DNA of 64,000 nt from Microbacterium sp. SORGH_AS_0969. GTDB lineage: Bacteria; Actinomycetota; Actinomycetes; Actinomycetales; Microbacteriaceae. Below, one piece after another: positions 9,027 through 18,385 of the stretch (position 1 is its first letter; each line of letters opens with the position of its first letter). The translations under genes and the position numbers were made by a program. The notes under the pieces were generated by a model that was given only the letters and a program-made list of their open reading frames with translations, made no database searches and was not told the origin of the DNA. The stretch lies in contig NZ_JAUTAG010000001.1 of assembly GCF_030818255.1 (NCBI RefSeq), forward strand, positions 1,426,001 through 1,490,000. Reading direction: 5' to 3'.

Positions 9027-9397
9027 CCGACAAGCCCGCCGAAAAGCCGACCCGCCGTGACCTGATGAAGCCCGTCCAGCTGCTGGGCCTCGCCTTCGGC
9101 GCCGCCGTGTTCGCCGGTTTCGTCACGCTCATGTCGATGGGTTTCTTCCAGACGCGTCCCGCCGACGAGATCCAGCGCGCTCTCGTGGTCGGTCTCGTCG
9201 CCGCCGGCGTCACCTTCATCGTGGTGCTCGTGAGCGTCGCGCTCATGCTTCTCGTCGTCGACCCCGCGAAGGTCACCGCGACCGTCGACCGGCCGCTGCT
9301 GCTTCCGAAAGAGACTCCGGATGCCACCGCCCCCGACGCCGCGAACGCCCCCGAGGCTCCGCCGGCCGACGGCGGTCCCGAGAAGCCGCGGGGCTAG
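9023..9397 (+). CDS. Small membrane protein of unknown function
   Basis: 124 aa, GTG start overlapping the previous stop (GTGA). Two hydrophobic segments lie at about residues 20-42 and 53-78, and the acidic, Pro/Ala-rich tail (PDATAPDAANAPEAPPADGG) is probably disordered and cytoplasmic. It is coupled to the DUF308-like protein and possibly partners with it. I do not recognise a named domain. Confidence 0.65.
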   Translation: MTDKPAEKPTRRDLMKPVQLLGLAFGAAVFAGFVTLMSMGFFQTRPADEIQRALVVGLVAAGVTFIVVLVSVALMLLVVDPAKVTATVDRPLLLPKETPDATAPDAANAPEAPPADGGPEKPRG

Positions 9398-9398
9398 C

Positions 9399-9441
9399 GG
9401 CCTCGGGAGGAGTTTCCCGGGAGGGAGGACGAGCCGAGGCC
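9399..9441. terminator. Possible terminator between convergent genes
   Basis: GGCCTCGG (9399-9406) and CCGAGGCC (9434-9441) form a perfect 8-bp inverted repeat around a 27-base loop that itself has short complementary stretches. It lies just after the stop at 9397, with the convergent dehydrogenase ending at 9487. There is no T-run, so this is weak. Confidence 0.3.
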
Positions 9442-9486
9442 CCGGCATCCTCCCGCCGCCGAATCTCCTCCGCTCGCGGCGCGACC

Positions 9487-10527
9487 TCAGTCCCGCCGCG
9501 GATCGATCATCGTCATGCCCGCCGGTGAGGCCGTGTCCATGCCGGGGAGCAGGGTCGCCGCCTCGCTCAGCCCGATGACGCGCTCGATCAGGTCGTGCGG
9601 GCGCAGCGCACCGCTCTCGATCAGCGAGAGCATCTCGGGATAGTCGACCGCGGCCATGCCGTGGCTGCCCAGGAGGTCGAGCTCCCACGCGATGACGCGC
9701 GCCATCGGCATCGGGGTCATCCCGTCGGCCGTGGGCAGCAGCCCGATCTGCACGTGGCGTCCCCGCCGGCGCAGGCTCAGCACCGCGTCGCGCGAGGTCT
9801 GAGCACTGCCGACCGCATCGACGGCGACGTGGCTCCCGCCGCCGGTGATCTCGTGCACCACGGCGGCGATGTCGGACCCGTCGGCGAGAAGCGTGTGCTC
9901 GGCGCCGAGGCGGGCGGCCGCCTCGAGAGCCGCGGGTGTGCGGTCGACGACGATCACGCGCGCGCCGAGGGCGACCCCGATCATCACCGCGCTGAGGCCC
10001 ACTCCGCCGGCCCCGACGACGGTGACCCACTCGCCCGCCTGCACGCGGGCGCGGCCGGTCAGGGCGCGGTACGCCGTGGCGAAGCGGCATCCGAGCGCCG
10101 CAGCCGCCTCGAAAGAGACGCCGTCGGGGATCCGCACGACGTTCGTGTCGGCCGCGCGCAGGACGACCCGCTCGGCGAACGAGCCCCACTGCGTGAACCC
10201 GGGCTGCTGCTGGTCGGGGCACACCTGCGCGTCGCCCGCGAGGCACCACTCGCACGCCCCGCAGCCCATCACGAACGGCACGGTGACGCGGTCGCCGACG
10301 CTCCACCGCTGAACGCCCGCGCCGACCTCGACGATGACGCCCGCCAGCTCGTGCCCGGGAACGTGGGGGAGCGAGACGTCGTCATGCCCGACCCACGCGT
10401 GCCAGTCGCTCTTGCAGAGCCCGGTCGCGTGCACCTCGACCACGACCCCGCCGTCCGGAGCGGTCGGGGCCTCGACGTCGCGCACCTCGAGGGGTGCGGC
10501 CAGGGCGTCCATGATCATCGCGCGCAT
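9487..10527 (-). CDS. Zinc-dependent medium-chain alcohol dehydrogenase
   Basis: 346 aa from MRAMIMDALAAPLEV. It has the GroES-like N-domain with catalytic zinc ligands in TGLCKSDWHAW and PGHELAG. The structural-zinc lobe GCGACEWCLAGDAQVC keeps all four Cys. The Rossmann motif GAGGVGLSAVMIG is followed by an Asp-containing VVDRTP strand that suggests NAD rather than NADP. A GGGAG about 10 bases upstream supports the ATG at 10527; an alternative ATG three codons upstream would be too close to it. It should oxidise an alcohol or reduce an aldehyde in the cytosol; the substrate cannot be told. It stands alone, transcribed away from the repeat-rich region upstream. Confidence 0.85.
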   Translation of the reverse strand: MRAMIMDALAAPLEVRDVEAPTAPDGGVVVEVHATGLCKSDWHAWVGHDDVSLPHVPGHELAGVIVEVGAGVQRWSVGDRVTVPFVMGCGACEWCLAGDAQVCPDQQQPGFTQWGSFAERVVLRAADTNVVRIPDGVSFEAAAALGCRFATAYRALTGRARVQAGEWVTVVGAGGVGLSAVMIGVALGARVIVVDRTPAALEAAARLGAEHTLLADGSDIAAVVHEITGGGSHVAVDAVGSAQTSRDAVLSLRRRGRHVQIGLLPTADGMTPMPMARVIAWELDLLGSHGMAAVDYPEMLSLIESGALRPHDLIERVIGLSEAATLLPGMDTASPAGMTMIDPRRD

Positions 10528-10543
10528 GGCATCCATTCTCCCG

Positions 10544-10650
<107 letters not shown>

Positions 10651-10686
10651 CGCGATCCGGGGCCATGACCGTCCGGGTGGCGGGCC

Positions 10687-10936
10687 GAACTCCTGAGAAA
10701 TCGCGCCCGGCGAGCCCCGGCCCGCAGAAATCAGCCGGTCGCCGGCCGACAACGCTCGAGTTCTCAGGAGTCTCGCCCCGGCCGGATCAGGGCCGGGACG
10801 CAGGCACGCCCGCACCGGACGACGAGTCTCGAGGGGACGGGCGGCTGCGCGCGGCGTGCAGAACTCCTGAGAAACGGCCATCGTCGGCCCCACGTCCCGC
10901 CGGATGTCATGCCGCGTCCCGATCTCTCAGGAGTTT
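10687..10936. repeat. Four copies of ACTCCTGAGA in alternating orientation
   Basis: GAACTCCTGAGAAA occurs at 10687-10700 (+), GACTCCTGAGAA at 10761-10772 (-), GAACTCCTGAGAAA at 10861-10874 (+) and AAACTCCTGAGAG at 10924-10936 (-). The order +,-,+,- gives two inverted pairs in an otherwise gene-free stretch of about 300 bases between the dehydrogenase promoter side and the 3' end of purB. I see no gene here. Possible roles are a REP-like element, a terminator pair or regulator-binding sites. Confidence 0.7.
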
Positions 10937-10957
10937 GGCACCGGCGTGGCGGTCGTG

Positions 10958-12337
10958 TCAGAGAGAGTCGACCACCCGCGACGCCAGGCCCGCGTAGGCG
11001 GCGGGGGTCAGGGCGAGCAGGCGCTCCTTCGCGGCATCCCCGATGTCGAGGCCGCGGACGAACTCGGCCAGCTCGGGGGCACCGACGCGGCGACCGCGCG
11101 TGAGGTCCTTCAGCAGCGCGTACGGGTCGGTGATCGTCGAGCGACCGGCGGCGATCTCGGCGCGCACCACGGTCTGGATGGCCTCGGCGAGCACTTCCCA
11201 GTTCACGTCGAGGTCGGCCAGAAGCACGTCCTCGGCGAGCGAGATCTCGGTGAGGCCGCGCTGCAGGTTGTCGAGCGCGAGCAGCGAGTGGCCGAACGCG
11301 ACGCCGATGTTGCGTTGCGTCGTCGAGTCGGTCAGGTCGCGCTGCATCCGGCTCGTCACGAGGGTGGATGCCAGGGTGCTGAACAGTCCACCGGCGATCT
11401 CGAGGTTCGCCTCGGCGTTCTCGAAGCGGATCGGGTTGATCTTGTGCGGCATCGTCGACGAGCCGGTGGCTCCCGCGACGGGGATCTGCGTGAAGTACCC
11501 GAGCGAGATGTAGGTCCAGATGTCGGTGGCGAGGTTGTGCAGGATGCCACCCGCGTGGCGCGCGCGGTCGTAGAGCTCGACCTGCCAGTCGTGCGACTCG
11601 ATCTGCGTCGTGACGGGGTTGAACCCGAGACCGAGCGACTCGATGAACTCGCGGGTCAGGGCGGGCCAGTCGACGTCGGGCTCGGCGGCGACGTGCGCCG
11701 ACCAGGTGCCGGTCGCGCCAGAGAACTTCGCGAGGTACTCCCCGGCATCCAGCTGACGGATGACGCGCTCGAGGCGCCACGCGAACACGCCGATCTCTTT
11801 GCCCATCGTCGTGGGCGTCGCGGGCTGGCCGTGCGTGCGCGAGAGCATCGCGGCGTCGCGGTGCTTCACCGCGAGCTCGGCGAGGGCCACGGTGACGGCG
11901 CGGAGCTTTGGCAGCCACACACGCTCGACGGCCCGCTTCACGGTCAGGGCGTAGGCGGTGGAGTTGATGTCTTCGCTCGTGCACGCGAAGTGCGTGAGCT
12001 CGGCCAGGGCGGTGAGCCCGAGGCTGTCGAGGCGGTCGCGCACGAGGTACTCGACGGCCTTGACGTCGTGGCGCGTCACCGCCTCTTTCTCTTTGAGCCA
12101 GGCGATCTCGTCGGCGCCGAACTCCTCGTACAGGGCACGGAGCTTCGCCCGGTCGGCGTCGGACACCGGCGAGGTGCCGAACAGCGAGCGGTCGGTCAGG
12201 GCCAGGAGCCACTCGACCTCGACCTCGACGCGGGCGCGGTTCAGGCCCGCCTCCGACAGATAATCGCCGATTTCTGCGACGGTGCCGAAGTACCGGCCGT
12301 CGAGCGGGCTGAGGGGCTGCGGAGGCAGAGCGGACAC
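10958..12337 (-). CDS. purB: Adenylosuccinate lyase
   Basis: 459 aa, GTG start. Member of the fumarase/aspartase superfamily, with the signature loop GSSTMPHKINPIRFENAEAN near residue 290 and the conserved LSRTHGQPATPTTMGKE region. It catalyses two fumarate-releasing steps: SAICAR to AICAR, and adenylosuccinate to AMP, in purine biosynthesis. The length matches the PurB family. It follows the tyrosine phosphatase on the same strand with a 27-base gap and may share its transcript. Confidence 0.95.
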   Translation of the reverse strand: MSALPPQPLSPLDGRYFGTVAEIGDYLSEAGLNRARVEVEVEWLLALTDRSLFGTSPVSDADRAKLRALYEEFGADEIAWLKEKEAVTRHDVKAVEYLVRDRLDSLGLTALAELTHFACTSEDINSTAYALTVKRAVERVWLPKLRAVTVALAELAVKHRDAAMLSRTHGQPATPTTMGKEIGVFAWRLERVIRQLDAGEYLAKFSGATGTWSAHVAAEPDVDWPALTREFIESLGLGFNPVTTQIESHDWQVELYDRARHAGGILHNLATDIWTYISLGYFTQIPVAGATGSSTMPHKINPIRFENAEANLEIAGGLFSTLASTLVTSRMQRDLTDSTTQRNIGVAFGHSLLALDNLQRGLTEISLAEDVLLADLDVNWEVLAEAIQTVVRAEIAAGRSTITDPYALLKDLTRGRRVGAPELAEFVRGLDIGDAAKERLLALTPAAYAGLASRVVDSL

Positions 12338-12364
12338 GGGTCTCCCGGGGGTCGCGCGAAGGGG

Positions 12365-12871
12365 TCAGCCCGCGGAACGGATGGCGGGCTCGAGCTGCCG
12401 GAACAGGGCGCGGCAGGCACTCTCGATCATACCGAGCACCTCGTCGAACATCGGGGGGCCGGCGTAGTACGGGTCGGGGACGTCGAGGGTCTCGGCATCC
12501 GGAACGAACGACTGCAGCAGGGCGATCTTGTCGGCGGCGTCGTCGTCGCGGGCCCAGCCGCGCAGGACGCGTTCGTGGCTGCGGTCGAGCGCGACGACCA
12601 GGTCGTTGCGCTCGAAATCGGCGTACTGGAACTGCCGCGCGCGATGCGCCGCGCCGTCGTACCCCAGACGCTCCAGAGCTGCGAGGGTGCGGTGGTCGGC
12701 GCGTTCGCCGACGTGCCAGTCGCCGGTACCGGCCGACGACGAGGCGACACGCGGGCCGAGGCCCGAGGAATCGGCGAGATGACGGAAGACCACATCGGCC
12801 ATGGGGGAGCGACAGATGTTGCCGCTGCACACGAACACGACGCGGAAGGGCGCGTCGGCACTCGCGGTCAT
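12365..12871 (-). CDS. Low-molecular-weight protein-tyrosine phosphatase
   Basis: 168 aa from MTASADAPFRVVFVCSGN. The P-loop VCSGNICRSP (C-x5-R-S) near the N-terminus and the general-acid motif DVPDPYY near residue 125 are the complete catalytic set of LMW-PTPs. The chosen ATG is the only start that gives the usual N-terminus just before the first beta strand; GGAGGG lies immediately before it, unusually close. The enzyme dephosphorylates protein tyrosines in the cytosol; the target is not evident here. Confidence 0.9.
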   Translation of the reverse strand: MTASADAPFRVVFVCSGNICRSPMADVVFRHLADSSGLGPRVASSSAGTGDWHVGERADHRTLAALERLGYDGAAHRARQFQYADFERNDLVVALDRSHERVLRGWARDDDAADKIALLQSFVPDAETLDVPDPYYAGPPMFDEVLGMIESACRALFRQLEPAIRSAG

Positions 12872-12937
12872 CCCTCCATCATGGCGCTGAAGCGCCGCGA
12901 CCGCACGCGCCGATTCCTCCGGACGCACGCGGGTTCC

Positions 12938-12962
12938 GGTCCCTTCGACGGGCTCAGGGACC
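12938..12962. repeat. 25-bp palindromic dispersed repeat, copy 1
   Basis: GGTCCCTTCGACGGGCTCAGGGACC is an imperfect palindrome. The same element recurs at 14588-14612, 14630-14654, 14718-14742, 50958-50982, 51019-51043 and, shortened, at 51056-51078. It is always intergenic, here between the phosphatase and the holin-like gene. It is typical of REP-like elements. Confidence 0.8.
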
Positions 12963-12989
12963 TCGGCGGTGCGAGGCGGACTCACCGCG

Positions 12990-13394
12990 TCAGCGTCGTG
13001 AACGTTCGTCTCGTCGAGGACGCAGGATGCCGCCGAGCACGGCGTTGATGATGCCGATGAGCAGCGCCGCCACGACCGTCAGCCAGAACTCGCCCGTGCG
13101 CAGACCCCAGTTCCAGTTCGCGGTGATGACGGCGGTCAGCCACAGCAGGAAGCCGTTGATCACGAGCGAGATGAGCCCGAGCGTGAGGATGTACAGCGGG
13201 ATCGCGACGATCTTGACGACGGTCCCGACGATCGTGTTCACCAGGGCGAAGATGAGCCCCACGAGCAGCAGGGTGAGGGCGACCTGCAGCCACTCTCCGG
13301 GCGCGAAGGGGATCAGCCGCACCTGAAGGGCGGGCAGCAGCGTGACGATCCAGATGGCGAAGGCGTTGACGGCGACGCGGACGACGAAGCGCAT
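12990..13394 (-). CDS. Phage-holin-family (YvlD/COG1950-like) membrane protein
   Basis: 134 aa from MRFVVRVAVNAFAIWIVTLL, with four hydrophobic segments filling almost the whole chain and a short basic tail (RPRRDERSRR). This is the layout of the small four-helix membrane family often annotated as phage holin family protein. Members are chromosomal and not evidence of a prophage; no phage genes are nearby. GGTGGGGG precedes the ATG. Function is not established. Confidence 0.7.
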   Translation of the reverse strand: MRFVVRVAVNAFAIWIVTLLPALQVRLIPFAPGEWLQVALTLLLVGLIFALVNTIVGTVVKIVAIPLYILTLGLISLVINGFLLWLTAVITANWNWGLRTGEFWLTVVAALLIGIINAVLGGILRPRRDERSRR

Positions 13395-13495
13395 GCCCCC
13401 ACCCTGGCACGCCGGCGCCACGGTCCGGCAGGGGCTTGCGACGGATGCCACGGAGGGACTGACGCGCGACGGCCGCCCGCGGTTAGGCTCGCGGG

Positions 13496-14572
13496 GTGAG
13501 TGAAGAGCCGGTCCTCCCCCGAATCCGCCCCGAGATCGCCGCCCTGCCGGCGTACCGTCAGGGCCGTCAGGCCAGCGCCGACGCGTTCAAGCTGTCGAGC
13601 AACGAGAACCCCTTCGACCCGCTCCCCGGTGTTCTCGAGGCCATCCAGGGGGCGTCCGGCATCAACCGGTATCCGGATGCCACGGCCGCCCGCCTCCGCG
13701 AACGTCTCGCCGCGCGCCACGGCGTCTCGCCCGACGACGTGCACATCGGTGCCGGTAGCGTGTCTCTGCTCGCGCAGCTGCTTCTCGCGACCTCGGGACC
13801 GGGCGACGAGGTCGTTTACGCCTGGCGTTCCTTCGAGGCCTACCCCTCACTCGTCGCCGTCGCCGGAGCCACCAGCGTGCAGGTGCCGCTCACCGAGGAC
13901 TTCCGCCACGACTTGCCCGCGATGGCCGCCGCAATCACCGAGCGCACGCGCCTGGTGATCGTGTGCAGCCCGAACAACCCCACGGGCCCCACCGTCACGC
14001 ACGATGACTTCGCCGCGTTCGTCGAGGCCGTGCAGGCCGATGTGCTGATCGTGCTCGACGAGGCGTATGCGGAGTTCGTGACCGACCCCTCCTCGGTCGA
14101 GGGCGACCGCGTGCGCGCGATCATCGCCCGACCGAACATCGTCGTGCTCCGCACCTTCAGCAAGGCCTACGGTCTCGCGGGCCTGCGCGTCGGCTACGCG
14201 ATCGGGCACACGCGAGTCCTGGATGCCGCGCGCAGCACCGCGATCCCGCTGTCGGTCACGGCTGCGGCCGAAGAGGCCGCGCTCGCGAGCCTCGCCGCCG
14301 AGTCCGAGCTCCTGGACCGCGTGCGTGTGATCGCCGAGCGCCGCGATCGTCTCGTCGCGCGCCTCCGCGATGCCGGATGGCCGGTGCCCGACGCCCAGGG
14401 CAACTTCGTGTGGCTCCCCGCGGGAGACCGCGCGCTCGAGGTCGCCACGGCGTTCGAAGAGGCCGGTCTCGTGGTTCGTCCCTTCGCCGGCGACGGCGTG
14501 CGGATCTCGATCGGCGAAGAGGAGTCGCTCGACCGCATCGTCGAGGTGGCAGCCGCCACGGCTCCGCGCTGA
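13496..14572 (+). CDS. hisC: Histidinol-phosphate-type aminotransferase
   Basis: 358 aa, GTG start. Fold-type I PLP aminotransferase with [10 protein letters not shown] at the N-terminus, [17 protein letters not shown], and the PLP-lysine motif [18 protein letters not shown]. It transfers an amino group from glutamate to imidazole-acetol phosphate in histidine synthesis. Actinobacterial relatives outside the his operon often act instead on aromatic 2-oxo acids (Pat/HisC2 type). Because this copy is not beside his genes, either role is possible. It is divergent from the holin-like gene, with a 101-base gap. Confidence 0.85.
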   Translation: MSEEPVLPRIRPEIAALPAYRQGRQASADAFKLSSNENPFDPLPGVLEAIQGASGINRYPDATAARLRERLAARHGVSPDDVHIGAGSVSLLAQLLLATSGPGDEVVYAWRSFEAYPSLVAVAGATSVQVPLTEDFRHDLPAMAAAITERTRLVIVCSPNNPTGPTVTHDDFAAFVEAVQADVLIVLDEAYAEFVTDPSSVEGDRVRAIIARPNIVVLRTFSKAYGLAGLRVGYAIGHTRVLDAARSTAIPLSVTAAAEEAALASLAAESELLDRVRVIAERRDRLVARLRDAGWPVPDAQGNFVWLPAGDRALEVATAFEEAGLVVRPFAGDGVRISIGEEESLDRIVEVAAATAPR

Positions 14573-14587
14573 CCCCCCGGCGGCACA

Positions 14588-14742
14588 GGTCCCTGAGCTT
14601 GTCGAAGGGCCCGGTACCCGCGGTGCTCCGGTGGCTTCGACAGGCTCAGCCACCTCGCGGAAGGTCCGCGTCCCCGAGCTCGTAGAGGCGACGCGGGGGC
14701 TCCGGCGGTCCGCGGGAGGTCCCTGAGCTTGTCGAAGGGACC
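14588..14742. repeat. 25-bp palindromic dispersed repeats, copies 2-4
   Basis: Three clear copies lie at 14588-14612 (GGTCCCTGAGCTTGTCGAAG then GGCCC), 14630-14654 (a GGTGGCTTCGAC variant with matching GCCACC) and 14718-14742 (ending GGGACC). A degenerate copy sits near 14669-14692. The GGTGGC/GCCACC variant changes both arms together, so the stem is preserved. They fill most of the 273-base gap between hisC and the E1alpha gene, where I see no gene. Confidence 0.8.
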
Positions 14743-14845
14743 GGGCCCACGACCGCGCCGCTTTGTGGATGATGGATGCCGAATCCCGGCATCCATTGTT
14801 CACCTCATGCGGTCCCCGGCATAGGGCGAGCATTAGCGTGGGAGC

Positions 14846-15976
14846 ATGACCCCGCTCGACGACCCCGCTCTCGTGCGCGTTCTGGCAGCCGACGGCACGA
14901 TGGCGCCCACGCCCGCGGCCGAGCGCTACCTGCCGCTCATCGACGCGCTGACCGACGCCGAACTCGAGACGTTCTACCGCGACATGGTCTCGATCCGCGC
15001 GTTCGACGTGCAGGCCACCAATCTGCAGCGCCAGGGCCAGCTCGCCCTGTGGCCGCCGTCCTTCGGTCAGGAGGCCGCCCAGGTCGGCTCCGCGCGTGCG
15101 GCTCGCACGCAGGACCACATCTTCCCCTCGTACCGCGAGCACGTGGTCACCCGCATCCGTGGCGTCGACCCGCTCGACATCATCCGACTGATGCGCGGCC
15201 TCACGCACGGCGGCTGGGATCCGTCCGACCCCAAGAACGGCAACACCCACATCTACACGCTCGTGCTCGGTGCGCAGACGCTGCACGCGACGGGCCTCGG
15301 CATGGGGCTGGTGTTCGACGGAAAGTGCGGCACCGGAGACCCCGAGCGCGACGAAGCGGTCATCGTCTACTACGGCGACGGCGCGTCCAGCCAGGGCGAC
15401 GTGCACGAGGCCATGGTCTTCGCCGCGAGCTTCCAGACCCCCGAGGTCTTCTTCCTCCAGAACAACCAGTGGGCCATCTCCGTCCCCGTCGCCACGCAGT
15501 CGCGCTCGCCGCTGTACAAGCGCGGTGAGGGATACGGCATCCCGAGCGTCCAGGTCGACGGCAACGACGTGCTCGCCAGCTACGCCGTGTCGAAGCTCGC
15601 CCTCGACGAGGCCCGTGCCGGCGGCGGCCCCCGCGCGATCGAGGCGATGACCTACCGCATGGGTGCGCACACGACGAGCGACGACCCCACCAAGTACCGC
15701 ACCTCCGACGAGGAGCAGTCGTGGGGGCGTCGCGACCCGATCGCCCGCATGCGTGCGTTCCTCGAGGCCCGCGGCGCGTCGCAGCAGTTCTTCGACGACG
15801 CGGATGCCGAGGGTGCCGCGCTCGCCGACGACGTGCGCGTGCGCACGAACGAGCTCGGCACGATCCCCCGCGCGCACATGTTCGAGAGCGTGTACTCCGA
15901 GGCGCACGCGCTGATCCAGGAGGAGCAGCGCTGGCTCGACGACTACGAGGCGTCGATGGAAGGGGGCGCGCAGTGA
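14846..15976 (+). CDS. 2-oxoacid dehydrogenase E1 component, alpha subunit
   Basis: 376 aa. Thiamine-diphosphate enzyme subunit with the ThDP/Mg motif GDGASSQGDVHEAMVFA closing at NNQWAISVP, and an E1alpha N-terminus (YRDMVSIRAFDVQATNLQRQ, SFGQEAAQVG). With E1beta it decarboxylates a 2-oxo acid and passes the acyl group to lipoate on E2. Sequence alone does not separate pyruvate from branched-chain substrates. It is the first gene of the E1alpha-E1beta-E2 operon and its stop overlaps the next GTG. Confidence 0.9.
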   Translation: MTPLDDPALVRVLAADGTMAPTPAAERYLPLIDALTDAELETFYRDMVSIRAFDVQATNLQRQGQLALWPPSFGQEAAQVGSARAARTQDHIFPSYREHVVTRIRGVDPLDIIRLMRGLTHGGWDPSDPKNGNTHIYTLVLGAQTLHATGLGMGLVFDGKCGTGDPERDEAVIVYYGDGASSQGDVHEAMVFAASFQTPEVFFLQNNQWAISVPVATQSRSPLYKRGEGYGIPSVQVDGNDVLASYAVSKLALDEARAGGGPRAIEAMTYRMGAHTTSDDPTKYRTSDEEQSWGRRDPIARMRAFLEARGASQQFFDDADAEGAALADDVRVRTNELGTIPRAHMFESVYSEAHALIQEEQRWLDDYEASMEGGAQ

Positions 15977-16950
15977 CCGAGAACATGCCGATCAGCCGCG
16001 CGCTGAACGCGGGTCTCCGCCGCGCGCTCGAGACCGACGACCGCGTCCTGCTCATGGGCGAGGACATCGGCCCGCTCGGCGGCGTCTTCCGCGTGACCGA
16101 GGGTCTGCAGAAGGACTTCGGACCCCGCCGCGTCATCGACTCGCCCCTCGCCGAGTCCGGCATCGTCGGGACCGCGATCGGCCTCGCGATGGGCGGGTTC
16201 AAGCCCGTGCTCGAGATCCAGTTCGACGGCTTCGTCTTCCCGGCCTTCGACCAGATCACCTCGCAGCTCGCGAAGATCACGAACCGTCACGAGGGTGGCG
16301 TGCGCATGCCCGTCGTCATCCGCATCCCGTACGGCGGGCACATCGGCGCGGTCGAGCACCACCAGGAGAGCCCCGAGGCGTACTTCACGCACACGGCCGG
16401 TCTGCGCGTGGTGAGCCCCTCGAACGCGAACGACGCGTACTGGATGATGCAGCAGGCGATCGCCTCGCCGGACCCGGTGATCTTCCTCGAGCCGAAGGCG
16501 AAGTACTGGCAGAAGGGCGAGGTCGACACCGACGCCCCCGCGCTCCCGCTGCACGCGAGCCGCATCGTGCGTCGCGGCACCGACGTGACCCTCGTGGGCC
16601 ACGGTGCGATGGTCACGACGCTCCTGCAGGCGGCCGCGCTCGCCGAGAGCGAGGGCACGAGCTGCGAGGTCATCGATCTGCGTTCGCTGTCTCCGGTCGA
16701 CTACGGCCCTCTGCTCGATTCGATCCGCCGCACGGGCCGCATGGTCTACGCGCAGGAGGCGCCGGGCTTCACCTCGCTCGGCTCCGAGATCGCCGCGACC
16801 GTGATGGAGAAGGCGTTCTTCGCGCTCGAGGCGCCCGTGCTGCGCGTGTCGGGCTTCGATGTGCCCTTCCCGCCCGCGAAGCTCGAGGGCACCTACCTGC
16901 CCGACGCCGACCGCATCCTCGAGGCCGTCGACCGGTCTCTCGCTTACTGA
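15973..16950 (+). CDS. 2-oxoacid dehydrogenase E1 component, beta subunit
   Basis: 325 aa, GTG start overlapping the E1alpha stop (GTGA). It begins MTENMPISRALNAGLRRALE and has LLMGEDIGPLGGVFRVTEGL and the transketolase-like middle and C-terminal domains (LPLHASRIVRRGTDVTLVGH, EVIDLRSLSPVD). It forms the alpha2beta2 E1 heterotetramer with the upstream gene product. The overlap implies stoichiometric synthesis of the two subunits. Confidence 0.9.
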   Translation: MTENMPISRALNAGLRRALETDDRVLLMGEDIGPLGGVFRVTEGLQKDFGPRRVIDSPLAESGIVGTAIGLAMGGFKPVLEIQFDGFVFPAFDQITSQLAKITNRHEGGVRMPVVIRIPYGGHIGAVEHHQESPEAYFTHTAGLRVVSPSNANDAYWMMQQAIASPDPVIFLEPKAKYWQKGEVDTDAPALPLHASRIVRRGTDVTLVGHGAMVTTLLQAAALAESEGTSCEVIDLRSLSPVDYGPLLDSIRRTGRMVYAQEAPGFTSLGSEIAATVMEKAFFALEAPVLRVSGFDVPFPPAKLEGTYLPDADRILEAVDRSLAY

Positions 16951-17040
16951 CACCCTCCCGGCCGTGAGGCCCTCCCGCCGCCGGATCATTCCGTTGCGGC
17001 ACCGCCGGTGGCAAGCTGGCTCCCGAGCAAAGGACACCCC

Positions 17041-18369
17041 GTGACCGAGCAGACCTTCGTTCTCCCCGACGTCGGAGAGGGCCTCACCGAGGCCGAGATC
17101 GTGCAGTGGCGCGTCGCGCCCGGTGACACCGTCGCCGTCAACGACGTGATCGTCGAGATCGAGACGGCGAAGTCGCTCGTCGAGCTGCCGTCGCCGTACT
17201 CCGGCACGGTCGGCGAGCTCCTCGCCTCCGAGGGGGCCACGGTCGAGGTCGGTGCCCCGATCATCACGATCGGATCGACGGATGCCGGCACCCCGACGCC
17301 CGCGGAGCCCGTCACCGTTCCCGAGTCCAGCGACCCCGGCGGCGCCGTGCTCGTGGGATACGGCACGGGTGGCGCGGTGTCGTCGCGCCGCCGCAAGCCC
17401 GCGGAGCGTCCGGTGATGGCATCGGTCGGGGTGGTCGCGAAGCCCCCGATCCGCAAGCTCGCGCGCGACCTCGGCGTCGACCTCTCGGCCGTGACGCCGA
17501 GCGGTCCCGCCGGCGAGGTGACGCGCGACGACGTCGTGAAGCACGCCGAGCAGGCGAGCGTCTTCCGCAACATCGAGACGCCCGCGTGGGGAGAGGTGCG
17601 TGAGGAGACGATCCCGGTCCCCGCTCCCGCGGCGCCCGCGCCCGTGGCATCCGTCCCCGCCGCTGATGCCCGCGAGGAGTCGATCCCCGTCCGCGGCGTC
17701 CGCAAGGCCACCGCGAACGCGATGACCTCGAGCGCGTACTCGGCCCCGCACGTGTCGGTGTGGGTCGATGTCGACGCCTCGCGCACGATGGAGCTCGTCA
17801 AGCGTCTCAAGGCCTCGCCAGACTTCGCCGACGTGAAGATCTCGCCGCTGCTGATCATGGCCCGCGCGGTGATCTGGGCCCTGCGCCGCACGCCCATGAT
17901 CAACGCCGCCTGGGTCGACACCGAGGATGGCGCGCAGATCTCGGTGCGCCACTACGTCAACCTCGGCATCGCTGCCGCGACACCGCGCGGCCTGCTCGTG
18001 CCGAACATCAAGGACGCGCAGAGCATGAACACGCGCGAGCTCGCGAAGGCGCTCGAGAACCTCACCCTCACGGCCCGCGAGGGCAAGACGAGCCCCGCCG
18101 ATCAGATCGGCGGCACCTTCACGATCACCAACATCGGCGTGTTCGGAGTGGATGCCGGTACCCCGATCATCAACCCCGGTGAGGCCGGCATCATCGCGCT
18201 CGGCGCGATCCGGCAGAAGCCGTGGGTCGTCGACGGCGAGGTGCGCCCCCGCTGGGTGACCACGGTGTCGGGCTCGTTCGATCACCGCGTGGTGGACGGC
18301 GACGGGATCTCGCGGTTCATCGCGGACGTGGCATCCGTGCTGGAGGAGCCGGCGCTGCTGCTCGACTGA
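17041..18369 (+). CDS. Dihydrolipoamide acyltransferase, E2 component
   Basis: 442 aa, GTG start with AAGGA 7 bases upstream. One lipoyl domain (residues 1-78, lipoylated Lys in [10 protein letters not shown]) is followed by a Pro/Ser linker. The peripheral subunit-binding domain near residue 135 ([14 protein letters not shown]) leads to a second linker and the catalytic domain ending in [15 protein letters not shown], with the active-site His and Asp. No E3 gene is next to it, so dihydrolipoamide dehydrogenase must come from elsewhere. It lies 90 bases after E1beta and is probably in the same operon. Confidence 0.92.
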   Translation: MTEQTFVLPDVGEGLTEAEIVQWRVAPGDTVAVNDVIVEIETAKSLVELPSPYSGTVGELLASEGATVEVGAPIITIGSTDAGTPTPAEPVTVPESSDPGGAVLVGYGTGGAVSSRRRKPAERPVMASVGVVAKPPIRKLARDLGVDLSAVTPSGPAGEVTRDDVVKHAEQASVFRNIETPAWGEVREETIPVPAPAAPAPVASVPAADAREESIPVRGVRKATANAMTSSAYSAPHVSVWVDVDASRTMELVKRLKASPDFADVKISPLLIMARAVIWALRRTPMINAAWVDTEDGAQISVRHYVNLGIAAATPRGLLVPNIKDAQSMNTRELAKALENLTLTAREGKTSPADQIGGTFTITNIGVFGVDAGTPIINPGEAGIIALGAIRQKPWVVDGEVRPRWVTTVSGSFDHRVVDGDGISRFIADVASVLEEPALLLD

Positions 18370-18385
18370 CCGAGCTCACGTCGGA

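Noticed and set aside
10904..13048. Open plus-strand frame of over 700 codons opposite purB and the phosphatase
   Set aside because: The minus strand carries the complete PurB and LMW-PTP signatures; the plus-strand frame shows only compositional openness.
12990..13394. Holin-family gene as a prophage remnant
   Set aside because: The family is commonly chromosomal in actinobacteria, and no integrase, endolysin or structural phage gene is near.
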